Of a stretch of DNA of 53,883 nucleotides, positions 1 through 7,010 are shown one piece after another. Positions within the stretch are counted from its first letter, which is position 1. Each line of letters opens with the position of its first letter. A program made the translations under genes and the position numbers. The notes beneath the pieces are model-generated. The model did not search any database. It was given only the letters and a program-made list of their open reading frames with translations, and was not told the DNA's origin. Source of the DNA: Amycolatopsis sp. CA-126428 (GTDB taxonomy: Bacteria > Actinomycetota > Actinomycetes > Mycobacteriales > Pseudonocardiaceae); assembly GCF_002904335.1 (NCBI RefSeq), contig NZ_PPHF01000166.1, forward strand, positions 1-53,883, given 5' to 3'.

Positions 1-434
1 ACGATCAGCCTGTCGAGCCTGCCCGGGCTCGGTGACAGATAACGAGACCTGCACCAGACCCGGGGCGCATCAAGTTGTTCGCGAAGGCGTTGGTCATCAG
101 CATTTAGTAGGGCTTCCAGCGAGTCGCGCCAAGCTGTATCGAAGGAGCCCACGAATTTGAGAAGCTGGTCGGGGGTTGCTCCAAGACCTCCCCGCAAGTG
201 ATGGGTGATCCGTCGATGAAGTCGCGCATTGCCTGTGGTGAACGCGTATAAGTCTGCCAGGTCATCACGGACCGCTTCTATGTAGCCGACAGCTCTCACC
301 GTGAGGTAGCGGGCCAAGGAGCGAGATACAGCATCTGGCTGATTCGTATCGAGGTTACGTAGACACTCTTGAACTTCCTTAAGGTCGGCCAGACGCTGTC
401 GGATCGTGGCGCGGTGCGGCTTGAATGCGGGCAT
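1..434 (-). CDS. HEPN-like nuclease-type protein, partial (runs off left edge)
   Basis: The gene starts with ATG at 434, overlapping the stop of the DUF262 gene as ATGA, and is open to base 1, so only the first 144 codons are seen. The product is helical and hydrophilic. The blocks VRAVGYIEAVRDDLADLY, ARLHRRITHHL and FVGSFDTAWRDSLEALL resemble HEPN families of the RiboL-PSP/MAE_28990 type, which often sit beside DUF262 genes; many HEPN proteins are RNases in toxin or defence systems. The expected RNxIAHG-like C-terminal motif is not in this frame. Instead the frame reads APRVWCRSRYL near 65-30, so a frameshift or divergence there is possible. Codon use and base composition are AT-richer than in the rest of the window, as in its partner. 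Family assignment is by eye. Confidence 0.55.
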   Translation of the reverse strand, partial: MPAFKPHRATIRQRLADLKEVQECLRNLDTNQPDAVSRSLARYLTVRAVGYIEAVRDDLADLYAFTTGNARLHRRITHHLRGGLGATPDQLLKFVGSFDTAWRDSLEALLNADDQRLREQLDAPRVWCRSRYLSPSPGRLDRLI

Positions 435-1552
435 CAGCTGAGGGCGGCCTGTGCGCGCGTGAGCCTCGTATCCACTGCGTCTTTGTCGGCCGTAGCCCTC
501 CCGGTGTGCTTGATGAACTCAGAATCATCGAGGAGTCGATCAAATCGTTCCGATAGGTTACTCGGAGTACTCCCTTCGGCAATGGATTTCATCACGGCAA
601 CGCAAATTGCTTCGGCTTGGGCGGTATTTACCTGGCTGCCACCAGGGCGTCGAAATGCTTTCGGGCCGATACTAGAATTAATCAACTCGCATGCTGTTCG
701 AAACAGCACTCCACGCTCTTCGTTGGCAATTTCGATGCTTCGGTTATTGCGAGCGAACGTATTGAGAAAGCTCTTCAGTGGGCGAGCGTAGTTCGCACTG
801 TTCGAATACAGGGCAAGAATTCGCATGATGAGCTCGTGGTCCCTGATGCGCTTCGATCGGGTACCGTAGAGCTTCCGCCAGTCATCACCGTTATTCAACT
901 TCTCGATCGACGACATCAGTGGTCCTGCGGCCAATGATACTCGGATTTCGTGTGGAGTCAGTTGTGTTCCGCCCGAGTTGAGGCGCTCGAAAATCTGAAA
1001 TATGGCGTCATCGACTTCGGGTGAGCCGTCGGCGGCGACTATTGTTGCCTGCATGTACGAGTCGTCCAGTTTGAACTGTAAACTCTCATCGAGTGTTCGG
1101 TAAGTTAGGCCCTTGAACTCGTCACCGACGTTATCGAGAGTAAATTCCTTCCCTCGATATAGGCCACCGTAGAAATGCTGCAAAGTGATCAACCGCTGCT
1201 GGCCGTCCAAAATTAGCATTCGGTTATCATCGGCTTGCTTGACGAGGAATATGCCTGGCACTGGATAGCCTAGCAATAATGACTCAACAAATCGATCCAT
1301 TTGCGCCTTCGACCACACGAAGCCGCGTTGAAAGCCGGCTACCTTTATTAGTTCATCGCTATGTCCGAATTGTGGAACCATCATCGACTTGCGGTTGAGT
1401 CGCTTCACCAACCCGTCGATGCTGAAGTCCTGCGTCGAGTAGGTCACTCTTGCGGGGGCAGCTTCGGTGTCGACGAGGTCGGCGAGTTCCTCGTCGCGCA
1501 GGGCGCGATCATCAGCGCTACTGATGTCGTACATTTCCTCGTCGCTCGGCAT
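434..1552 (-). CDS. DUF262 (GmrSD N-terminal / ParB-like fold) protein
   Basis: The 372-residue protein carries the DUF262 hallmark ILDGQQRLITL (about residue 116) preceded by FQRGFVWSKAQMDRFVESLLLGYPVPG. DUF262 is a ParB/Srx-like fold that binds or hydrolyses nucleotides. It is found in GmrS-type modification-dependent restriction enzymes and in many two-gene defence cassettes. The second half (ERLNSGGTQLTPHEIRVSLA, then a helical tail) is also typical; no HNH motif of a GmrD/DUF1524 domain is present, so the nuclease activity may lie in the coupled downstream HEPN gene. I chose Met at 1552; an in-frame GTG at 1615 would add 21 residues, and neither start has a strong Shine-Dalgarno. The region is AT-rich: a 60-base stretch at 661-720 is 29/60 G+C by my count. 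This suggests horizontal origin. Confidence 0.85.
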   Translation of the reverse strand: MPSDEEMYDISSADDRALRDEELADLVDTEAAPARVTYSTQDFSIDGLVKRLNRKSMMVPQFGHSDELIKVAGFQRGFVWSKAQMDRFVESLLLGYPVPGIFLVKQADDNRMLILDGQQRLITLQHFYGGLYRGKEFTLDNVGDEFKGLTYRTLDESLQFKLDDSYMQATIVAADGSPEVDDAIFQIFERLNSGGTQLTPHEIRVSLAAGPLMSSIEKLNNGDDWRKLYGTRSKRIRDHELIMRILALYSNSANYARPLKSFLNTFARNNRSIEIANEERGVLFRTACELINSSIGPKAFRRPGGSQVNTAQAEAICVAVMKSIAEGSTPSNLSERFDRLLDDSEFIKHTGRATADKDAVDTRLTRAQAALS

Positions 1553-1615
1553 GTCTGCACGATATCCCGTCGACTTTGTTCGAGTCACGCCTGACCAGCG
1601 AGCCTTGAGGTGCAC

Positions 1616-1912
1616 CGCGTGGGTGTGAGAGGTATGGCAGAGCTGATTACTCTGAGTGTCAGTTGAACCTATTTAGGTGATTGATCGGAGCAGGTCTTTG
1701 TTCGAGGGCGTTACGACCATGCGGTAGCGCCCACGAACTCCAGTGTTGGCCGGCTAGGTGCGTGGTTGCGCGAAGGATGGCCGGCAAGTGTCGCAAGCAG
1801 TCCTGACCGCCTGGCTCGGCGAGGGCTCCGGCCTAGGCTCTTCCTGGGCAGGGATGCTGCTCCGAAGGGGGCTGACCAGGGGCAAGTGAGACTAGAACTG
1901 AGACTAAGACGA
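1616..1912. other. Intergenic stretch between defence islet and tRNA-Ser
   Basis: I see no gene here. Composition changes from AT-richer on the left to normal on the right at roughly 1.7 kb, so the islet boundary probably lies within it. I found no second copy of the tRNA 3' end and no integrase fragment. The promoter of the DUF262 operon must lie near 1560-1700, but no convincing hexamer pair stands out. Confidence 0.4.
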
Positions 1913-1952
1913 GAAACGCCGGGTGCCCCGAAGGTGGGGCACCCGGCGTTTC
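1913..1952 (-). terminator. Rho-independent-type hairpin downstream of tRNA-Ser
   Basis: A perfect 17-bp inverted repeat (1913-1929 with 1936-1952, loop GAAGGT) begins 16 bases beyond the tRNA 3' end. On the minus strand the stem is followed by a pyrimidine-rich tract (TCTCGTCTT). It fits a terminator for the tRNA and could also act on rightward transcripts. Confidence 0.7.
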
Positions 1953-1967
1953 CGCTGGTTACTGCGG

Positions 1968-2052
1968 CGGAGGATACAGGATTCGAACCTGCGAGGGCGT
2001 GAACCCAACACGCTTTCCAAGCGTGCGCCTTAGGCCGCTCGGCCAATCCTCC
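1968..2052 (-). tRNA. tRNA-Ser (anticodon GGA)
   Basis: An 85-nt class II tRNA: the acceptor stem GGAGGAT pairs with ATCCTCC, the discriminator is G, the anticodon arm ACGCTTGGAAAGCGT has GGA in the loop, and the T arm contains GGTTCGAATCC. A variable arm lies between anticodon and T arms, as expected for Ser. CCA is not encoded. It decodes UCC and UCU. tRNA-Ser genes are common integration targets, which matters because the AT-rich DUF262 islet lies on its 3' side. Confidence 0.95.
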
Positions 2053-2059
2053 GCAGAAG

Positions 2060-2065
2060 ACGATA
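2060..2065 (-). promoter_or_regulatory. -10 element of the tRNA-Ser promoter
   Basis: TATCGT on the minus strand lies 7 nt before the tRNA 5' end, matching the TANNNT -10 pattern and a start point at or just before the mature tRNA. No good -35 hexamer is seen. Confidence 0.45.
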
Positions 2066-2096
2066 CCGGATGGCCTGGGTCACCAGTGAAGGTGGG

Positions 2097-2849
2097 TCAG
2101 GCCGTGACGTCGGCGACCACGCACGTGATGTTGTCCGGGCCGCCGCCTTCGTTGGCCAGGCGGATCAGCTCCGGGATCACCTCGGCCGGCTCCGCGCCCG
2201 CCGCCAGGACGTCGCGCAGGGTCGCCTCGGAGACCGGGCCGCTCAGGCCGTCCGAACAGAGCAGGTAGCGGTCGCCCGGCTTCGCCTTGAACGTCCAGAT
2301 GTCGGGGTCACCGGAGCCCGCCGTCTGCAACGCCTTCATCAGCAGCGAACGCCGGGGGTGCGACTCGGCGTCCTCCGCGGCGACCCGGCCGTCCTCGACC
2401 AGGGCCTGCACGAGCGTGTGGTCGCGGGTCAGCCGGCGCAGGCCGCCGTCGCGGAGGAGGTAGCCGCGGGAGTCGCCGATGTGGGCCGCCGCGAACTCGG
2501 CGCCGTCGAACAGCAGGGCCGTCAGCGTGGTGCCCATGCCTTCGGTCGTCGGCTCCTGCGAGACCACTTCGTGCAGCCGCGCGTCGATCGACTTGACCAC
2601 CCCGGCCAGCGTCGCGGCCATGTCCACGTTCGTCAGATCGAGCCGTCGCAGGTCGACTTCCAGTTCGCGCAGCACGTCGACCGCCGTCGCGCTGGCGACC
2701 TCGCCGTGCGGCTGGCCGCCGATGCCGTCGGCGACGGCGAGCAGGCGGGAACTCGCGTACACCGCGTCCTCGTTGACCCGGCGACGCTGGCCGACGTCCG
2801 ACCCCGCGGCGTACCGCAGGACGTACCGATCGTGTGTCATGCCTCCCAT
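2097..2849 (-). CDS. PP2C-family Ser/Thr protein phosphatase
   Basis: The 250-residue protein is a single PP2C (PPM) domain of normal length, with the metal and phosphate motifs in order: RRRVNEDA, VADGIGGQPHGEVAS, GMGTTLTALLF, HIGDSRGYLLRDG, CSDGLSG and GGPDNITCVV. It has no signal peptide or membrane segment, so it is cytosolic. The family removes phosphate from Ser/Thr of kinases and their targets. It is transcribed divergently, 69 bp from a DNA methylase-kinase pair, so the kinase encoded there is a plausible partner (inference). An in-frame ATG at 2840 (MTHDRYV) is an alternative; GGGAGG lies too close to it to be a good ribosome site. Confidence 0.92.
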   Translation of the reverse strand: MGGMTHDRYVLRYAAGSDVGQRRRVNEDAVYASSRLLAVADGIGGQPHGEVASATAVDVLRELEVDLRRLDLTNVDMAATLAGVVKSIDARLHEVVSQEPTTEGMGTTLTALLFDGAEFAAAHIGDSRGYLLRDGGLRRLTRDHTLVQALVEDGRVAAEDAESHPRRSLLMKALQTAGSGDPDIWTFKAKPGDRYLLCSDGLSGPVSEATLRDVLAAGAEPAEVIPELIRLANEGGGPDNITCVVADVTA

Positions 2850-2905
2850 GAAAGCATTGGTTGACTGAGTTCACAAGCGTCTCGGCTGAATGGAGCATCC
2901 TCCGA

Positions 2906-2911
2906 TAGAGT
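2906..2911 (+). promoter_or_regulatory. -10 element, probably giving a leaderless methylase mRNA
   Basis: TAGAGT fits TANNNT and ends 7 nt before the ATG at 2919. No Shine-Dalgarno precedes that ATG. Together these suggest that transcription starts at the first codon. Confidence 0.45.
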
Positions 2912-2918
2912 CCTCGCC

Positions 2919-4613
2919 ATGGACGACGATGCCACGGTCAGCGCGGCCGACATCGCGCGGCTCGCCGGGGTCGGGCGGGCCGCGGTCAGCAACTGGCGCC
3001 GCCGCTACCCGGACTTCCCGCCGCCGGTCGGCGGCACGGCGTCGAGCCCGCTGTTCGGCCTCTCCGCCGTGGCCGGCTGGTTCCGCGCGCGCGGCAAGAA
3101 GTTCGAGCTGAGCGCCGGCGAACGCGCGTGGCAGCGCCTGCGCGCCCTCGGTGACGACCTCGACCTGGCCGAGCGCGTCAGCCGCGCGGGCGGCTTCTTC
3201 GCCTTCCAGGCCGGCGTCTTCGACACCTTCGACAGCAAGCTCGACGACCCGGAGCTGCTCACCCTGCTCAGCGAGCTGACGCACCAGGCGGGCCCGGTCG
3301 AAGCGTTCGAACTGGTGTGCCGCCGGTACTTCGAGGCGCATTCACGGCGGTTGCCGGCCACCCCGGAACCGATCGCCGAGCTGATGGCCCGGCTCGCCGG
3401 CCCGGTGTCCACGATCCTCGACCCCGCGTGCGGCTTCGGCGCGCTCGCGCTGGCGAGCGGCGCAAAAACCGTGCTGGGGCAGGACAGCGACCCGATGACG
3501 GCGTCGATCGCGGCCTTGCGGCTGCGGTTGCGCGGCATCGAGGCCGAGGTCCACGCGGTCGACGCGCTGCGCGAAGACGCCTTCGCCGGCCGCACCGCCG
3601 AAGCGGTGTTGTGCGACCCGCCGTTCAACGAACGGGCTTGGGGGCACGACGAACTGGTCGGCGACGCGCGCTGGGAGTACGGCCTGCCCCCGCGCGGCGA
3701 ACCCGAGCTCGCCTGGGTGCAGCACTGCCTCGCGCACGTCGAACCCGGTGGCACCGTGGTGATCCTGATGCCGGGCGCGGCGGCCGGGCGGCGCAGTGGC
3801 AAGCGCATCCGCGGCAACCTGCTGCGGGCGGGCGCGGTCCGGGCCGTCGTCACGCTGACGCCGGCTGGCCCGGACCTTTGGCTGCTGCGGCGGCCGGCCC
3901 CCGGTGAGCGAGCGCCGTCCACCGTGCTGCTCGGCGAAGCGGGCGACGATCTGTCCACAGTGGAAGAAAGCTGGCGGGAGTTCGGCGCGCACCCGGAATC
4001 CGGCGTCCGGATCATCGACCTGCTCGACGACGACGTCGACCTGACGCCGGCCCGCCGCCGCACCAGGGACGAGGATCCCGGGCAGGCCTTCCAGGCCGTG
4101 CGCGCCCGGTTCGCCGCGCTGACGCCCGAGCTGCCGCCCCTCGAAGCGGCGGCCGCCGAACCGGCGTTCACGACCATCGGGGAGCTGGCCAAGGCCGGTG
4201 TCGTCGAGGTCAGGTACGCGCCGGTGCGCGCGGACGCCGAGCACCCCTTGGCCGAGGCGGGTGACGTCGTCGCGTCGGTCACCGGCCTCGCGTACGTCCA
4301 CAGTGGACAACCGCGGCCGGTGGGTGCCGGGCTCACCGTGTACCGAGTCGACTCCGGGCGGCTGGACGCGGAGTTCCTCGCCGGCTGCCTGCGCGCGGCC
4401 GACCTGCCCGCCGCGTCGGCGTCGACCCGGATCGACAGCAGGCGCGTGCGGATCCCGCGCGTCTCGCTTGCCGTTCAGCGCGAGTACGGCGAGGTCTTCC
4501 GGCAGCTGGCGGAGTTCGACGCGGTTCTGCGCGAGACGGCCGAAACCGGCCGCGAGCTGGTCCGGCTAGGCTTCGCTGGACTTGTCGGAGGACGGCTCAG
4601 GCCGGGCCAATAG
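2919..4613 (+). CDS. N-6 adenine DNA methylase with N-terminal HTH and HsdS-like tail
   Basis: The 564-residue protein has three parts. Residues 1-60 form a helix-turn-helix (ADIARLAGVGRAAVSNWRRR). Residues about 130-340 form an HsdM-type methyltransferase core with SAM motif I ILDPACGFGALAL (near 166) and catalytic motif IV DPPF (near 232). The last 150 residues (EFLAGCLRAADLP, SRRVRIPRVSLAVQREYGEV, LRPGQ) resemble the end of a type I specificity subunit. It probably methylates adenine in DNA. No restriction subunit is nearby, so it may be an orphan or regulatory methylase. The Ser/Thr kinase gene follows after 8 bases, implying an operon. The start lacks a Shine-Dalgarno and looks leaderless. 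Confidence 0.85.
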   Translation: MDDDATVSAADIARLAGVGRAAVSNWRRRYPDFPPPVGGTASSPLFGLSAVAGWFRARGKKFELSAGERAWQRLRALGDDLDLAERVSRAGGFFAFQAGVFDTFDSKLDDPELLTLLSELTHQAGPVEAFELVCRRYFEAHSRRLPATPEPIAELMARLAGPVSTILDPACGFGALALASGAKTVLGQDSDPMTASIAALRLRLRGIEAEVHAVDALREDAFAGRTAEAVLCDPPFNERAWGHDELVGDARWEYGLPPRGEPELAWVQHCLAHVEPGGTVVILMPGAAAGRRSGKRIRGNLLRAGAVRAVVTLTPAGPDLWLLRRPAPGERAPSTVLLGEAGDDLSTVEESWREFGAHPESGVRIIDLLDDDVDLTPARRRTRDEDPGQAFQAVRARFAALTPELPPLEAAAAEPAFTTIGELAKAGVVEVRYAPVRADAEHPLAEAGDVVASVTGLAYVHSGQPRPVGAGLTVYRVDSGRLDAEFLAGCLRAADLPAASASTRIDSRRVRIPRVSLAVQREYGEVFRQLAEFDAVLRETAETGRELVRLGFAGLVGGRLRPGQ

Positions 4614-4621
4614 GGGAACGG

Positions 4622-5512
4622 ATGCTGATCGCCGACCGCTACGAGCTCGACGAGCTGCCGCTCGGCCGCGGCGGGATGGGCGCGGTGCACGGCGGGTTCG
4701 ACCGCCGGCTGGGCCGCCGGGTGGCGATCAAGCTGCTCAGGCTGCCGGGCGGTGACGAAGAGCTGGAAGCGCGCTTCGCCCGCGAGGCCCGCATCCTGGC
4801 GACGCTCGACCACCCCGGCGTCCCGACGCTGTATGACTACGGCACCCACGACGACCGGTTGTTCCAGGTCATGCAGTTCGTCGACGGCGTCACGGTCGCC
4901 GACCTGCTCGCCGAGCACGGCCCGCTGCCGGTGCCGTGGGCCGCGGCGATCGCGGCGCAGGCGTGCGCGGTGCTGACCGCCGCCCACGCGCTCGCCGTCT
5001 GCCACCGCGACCTCAAGCCGGCGAACCTGATGCTCGGGCCCGACGGCGGCGTCAAGGTGATGGACTTCGGGCTGGCCGTGCTCCGCGTAGCCGACGCGGC
5101 GCAGTTCACCCGGGCCGGGCAGCTGCTGGGGACGCCGTCGTACATGGCTCCCGAACAGATCCAGCGGGGCGGCGCCGAACCGCGCAGCGACCTCTACGCG
5201 CTGGGCTGCGTGCTGCACGAGATGCTCACCGGGCGGCGGCTCTTCGAGGGGCCCACCGCGTACGCGGTGTTCGAGCGGCAGGTCAAGGAGCTGCCGCCGC
5301 CGGTGCCCGGCGTCCCGAAACCGTTGAACAGGCTGCTCGCCGAGATGCTGGCGAAGGATCCGGAAGCTCGCCCGGCCGGCGCCGCCGCGCTGTACGAGCG
5401 GCTCGGCGCGTTCGTCGGCGGGCTGCCGCCGCTGCCGGGCTTCCTGGTGCCGCCGTCGGTGCCCAGCCCGGGCCGGATGTACGCCCGGATGCTGGGCCGC
5501 GTCAGCGGCTGA
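4622..5512 (+). CDS. Soluble Ser/Thr protein kinase (Hanks type)
   Basis: The 296-residue protein is a kinase domain and little else: Gly loop GRGGMG (17-22), VAIK lysine near 37, catalytic HRDLKPAN (His128), DFG at 148, APE-like MAPEQ and the SDLYALGC block. Actinobacterial PknB-type kinases usually have a membrane helix and PASTA or other sensor repeats; none is present, so the enzyme is cytosolic. It lies 8 bases after the DNA methylase and near a divergent PP2C phosphatase, suggesting a phosphorylation switch for the methylase or its HTH (inference). AGGGGAACGG precedes the ATG. The last 11 bases overlap the convergent membrane-protein gene. Confidence 0.93.
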   Translation: MLIADRYELDELPLGRGGMGAVHGGFDRRLGRRVAIKLLRLPGGDEELEARFAREARILATLDHPGVPTLYDYGTHDDRLFQVMQFVDGVTVADLLAEHGPLPVPWAAAIAAQACAVLTAAHALAVCHRDLKPANLMLGPDGGVKVMDFGLAVLRVADAAQFTRAGQLLGTPSYMAPEQIQRGGAEPRSDLYALGCVLHEMLTGRRLFEGPTAYAVFERQVKELPPPVPGVPKPLNRLLAEMLAKDPEARPAGAAALYERLGAFVGGLPPLPGFLVPPSVPSPGRMYARMLGRVSG

Positions 5513-6008
5513 GCGCCGGGCGCCGGGCGGCGAGCGGCAGGCCACGGCGCTGGATGCGCCGGTAGGTCGTCGCGTTCTGCACCGCGATGCTCAAGCCGAG
5601 GCTGAGCGCGATCGACGCCGAGGTCAGCGGGCCCGTGATGCCGAGGGCGGTACCCAGCGCGACCACGCCGATCCGCACCGCGACCGTCAGCACCCACAGC
5701 CCGATCGTGACGGCCGACCCCTTCTGGAACGTCGTGCCGTCGCGTTCGGTGAGGGTGGTCGTGGTGCTGCGCAGCACGCCGAGCCCGGCGAGCACCAGCA
5801 GGTCGACGGCCAGCAGGCCCAGCTCGGCCGCGGACGCGCCGGACAGCGCTTTCAGCGTCAGGTACGCGCCCACCACCGTGAGCAGCAGGGGCATGGCGAA
5901 CAGCGTCCGGCGGTCGAGCAGCGTGCCGCGGACCTGCTGGTAGACGACTTTGTACAGGACGAGGCCGGTGATGGCGGCGTAGAGCAGGACGTTCTGGGCG
6001 CTGGGCAT
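5502..6008 (-). CDS. Polytopic membrane protein, DUF1453/CcdC-like
   Basis: The 168-residue protein has four to five hydrophobic segments (VLLYAAITGLVLYKVVYQQV, LFAMPLLLTVVGAYLTLKAL and others) and a short basic C-terminus (RRIQRRGLP). The pattern recalls DUF1453/CcdC-type membrane proteins, whose role is unclear. The ATG at 6008 is preceded by GGGGGAG at good distance. The frame stays open further upstream, but that part is antisense to the next gene and lacks membrane character, so I rejected the longer form. The stop overlaps the kinase stop by 11 bases, tail to tail. Confidence 0.7.
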   Translation of the reverse strand: MPSAQNVLLYAAITGLVLYKVVYQQVRGTLLDRRTLFAMPLLLTVVGAYLTLKALSGASAAELGLLAVDLLVLAGLGVLRSTTTTLTERDGTTFQKGSAVTIGLWVLTVAVRIGVVALGTALGITGPLTSASIALSLGLSIAVQNATTYRRIQRRGLPLAARRPALSR

Positions 6009-6228
6009 TTCGGGCTCCCCCGTGGAGTTCGATGGTTGCTCCCAGCTTCGGCGACCGGCGTCCCGGAGGCGTCGGTCCGCGGATCGGTCCCGGGTGGAAC
6101 CCCGTGTCAACCCCCGGGTTGACGCCGGCTGCCCAAATCGTGACCTTTTCCGACGAACCTCGAACGGGTGAACGCCGTCTTTACCGGTGTCCAAACGCGA
6201 TGATCGAAACAGCTGGGGGTAACGGATC

Positions 6229-6900
6229 GTGAAAAGGCTTCTGGCGGGAGCGGCCGCGCTGGCCACCGCGTTCGTGCTGGCCGCGTGCTCGGGCGGGGGC
6301 TCGGCCGGTGGCTCGAACGCGGGCGGCGGGGCCGTCGCCGCGGGGACCGGCGGCGGGACGCCGACGACCTCGAGCACCACCCCCACGCCGACCACCACCG
6401 TCACGGTGCCGACGCCGACGCCGACGCCCACCCCGTCGTCGTCCACGAAGCCGGCGCCGACCAGCACCTCGGCCAAGCCGAAGCCCAAGCCGACGCCGAC
6501 CTCGAAGCCGGCGCCCAAGCCCGCGCCGGACCCCGGCGTCCCGTGCGCGGCCGCGGCCGCGGCTTCGGGCACCGCCGCCTGCGTCGACCTCTCGGCGCAC
6601 AAGGCGTGGCTGCTGGACGGCGGCAAGGTCGTCTACGGTCCGGTGCCGATGCTGCCGGGCCGCAAGGGCAACGAGACGCCGACCGGCACGTTCCACGTGC
6701 TGTCGAAGGAGAAGATGCACCTGTCGAAGGAATTCGACAACGCGGAGATGCCGAACTCGGTCTTCTTCTACCCGGGTGACGCCTTCCACACGGGCAGCCT
6801 CTCGGTGTACTCGCACGGCTGCATCCACCTCTCGGCGGGCGCGTCCCTGAAGTTCTTCAACACGCTGCACCTCGGCGACATCGTGCAGGTTGTCCCGTAA
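6229..6900 (+). CDS. L,D-transpeptidase lipoprotein (YkuD domain)
   Basis: The 223-residue protein begins with a lipoprotein signal (MKRLLAGAAALATAF, lipobox LAAC). A Gly/Thr/Pro/Lys-rich linker covers about residues 24-100, as in wall-spanning proteins, and a C-terminal YkuD domain follows. The catalytic motif is SHGCIHL with Cys198; the usual Arg after HGC(I/V) is His here. The family makes 3-3 crosslinks in peptidoglycan or attaches proteins to it, outside the membrane. GTG is the start, with GGGGGT 8 bases upstream. The domain is shorter than in five-domain mycobacterial Ldt enzymes and lacks their Ig-like modules. Confidence 0.88.
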   Translation: MKRLLAGAAALATAFVLAACSGGGSAGGSNAGGGAVAAGTGGGTPTTSSTTPTPTTTVTVPTPTPTPTPSSSTKPAPTSTSAKPKPKPTPTSKPAPKPAPDPGVPCAAAAAASGTAACVDLSAHKAWLLDGGKVVYGPVPMLPGRKGNETPTGTFHVLSKEKMHLSKEFDNAEMPNSVFFYPGDAFHTGSLSVYSHGCIHLSAGASLKFFNTLHLGDIVQVVP

Positions 6901-7010
6901 ATCGCTACGGTCCGTCACGTGGTGTAGGTCACATTCGGATGAAGTAATCCGGATTGCTGCAACTGGTCCTCCTGATCTTGCGACAAATGATCGCTTGGGA
7001 AGGGGGCCAC

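Noticed and set aside
1616..2052. attL/attR pair of an integrative element at tRNA-Ser
   Set aside because: I found no second copy of the tRNA 3' end and no integrase in the window; the other end may lie beyond the left edge.
2097..5512. BREX or complete Pgl system
   Set aside because: PglZ, PglY/BrxC and BrxL are absent; only a methylase, kinase and PP2C phosphatase are seen.
6009..6626. N-terminal extension of the DUF1453-like membrane protein
   Set aside because: The extension is Gly/Val/Pro-rich antisense of the L,D-transpeptidase linker, and ATG 6008 has a good ribosome site.
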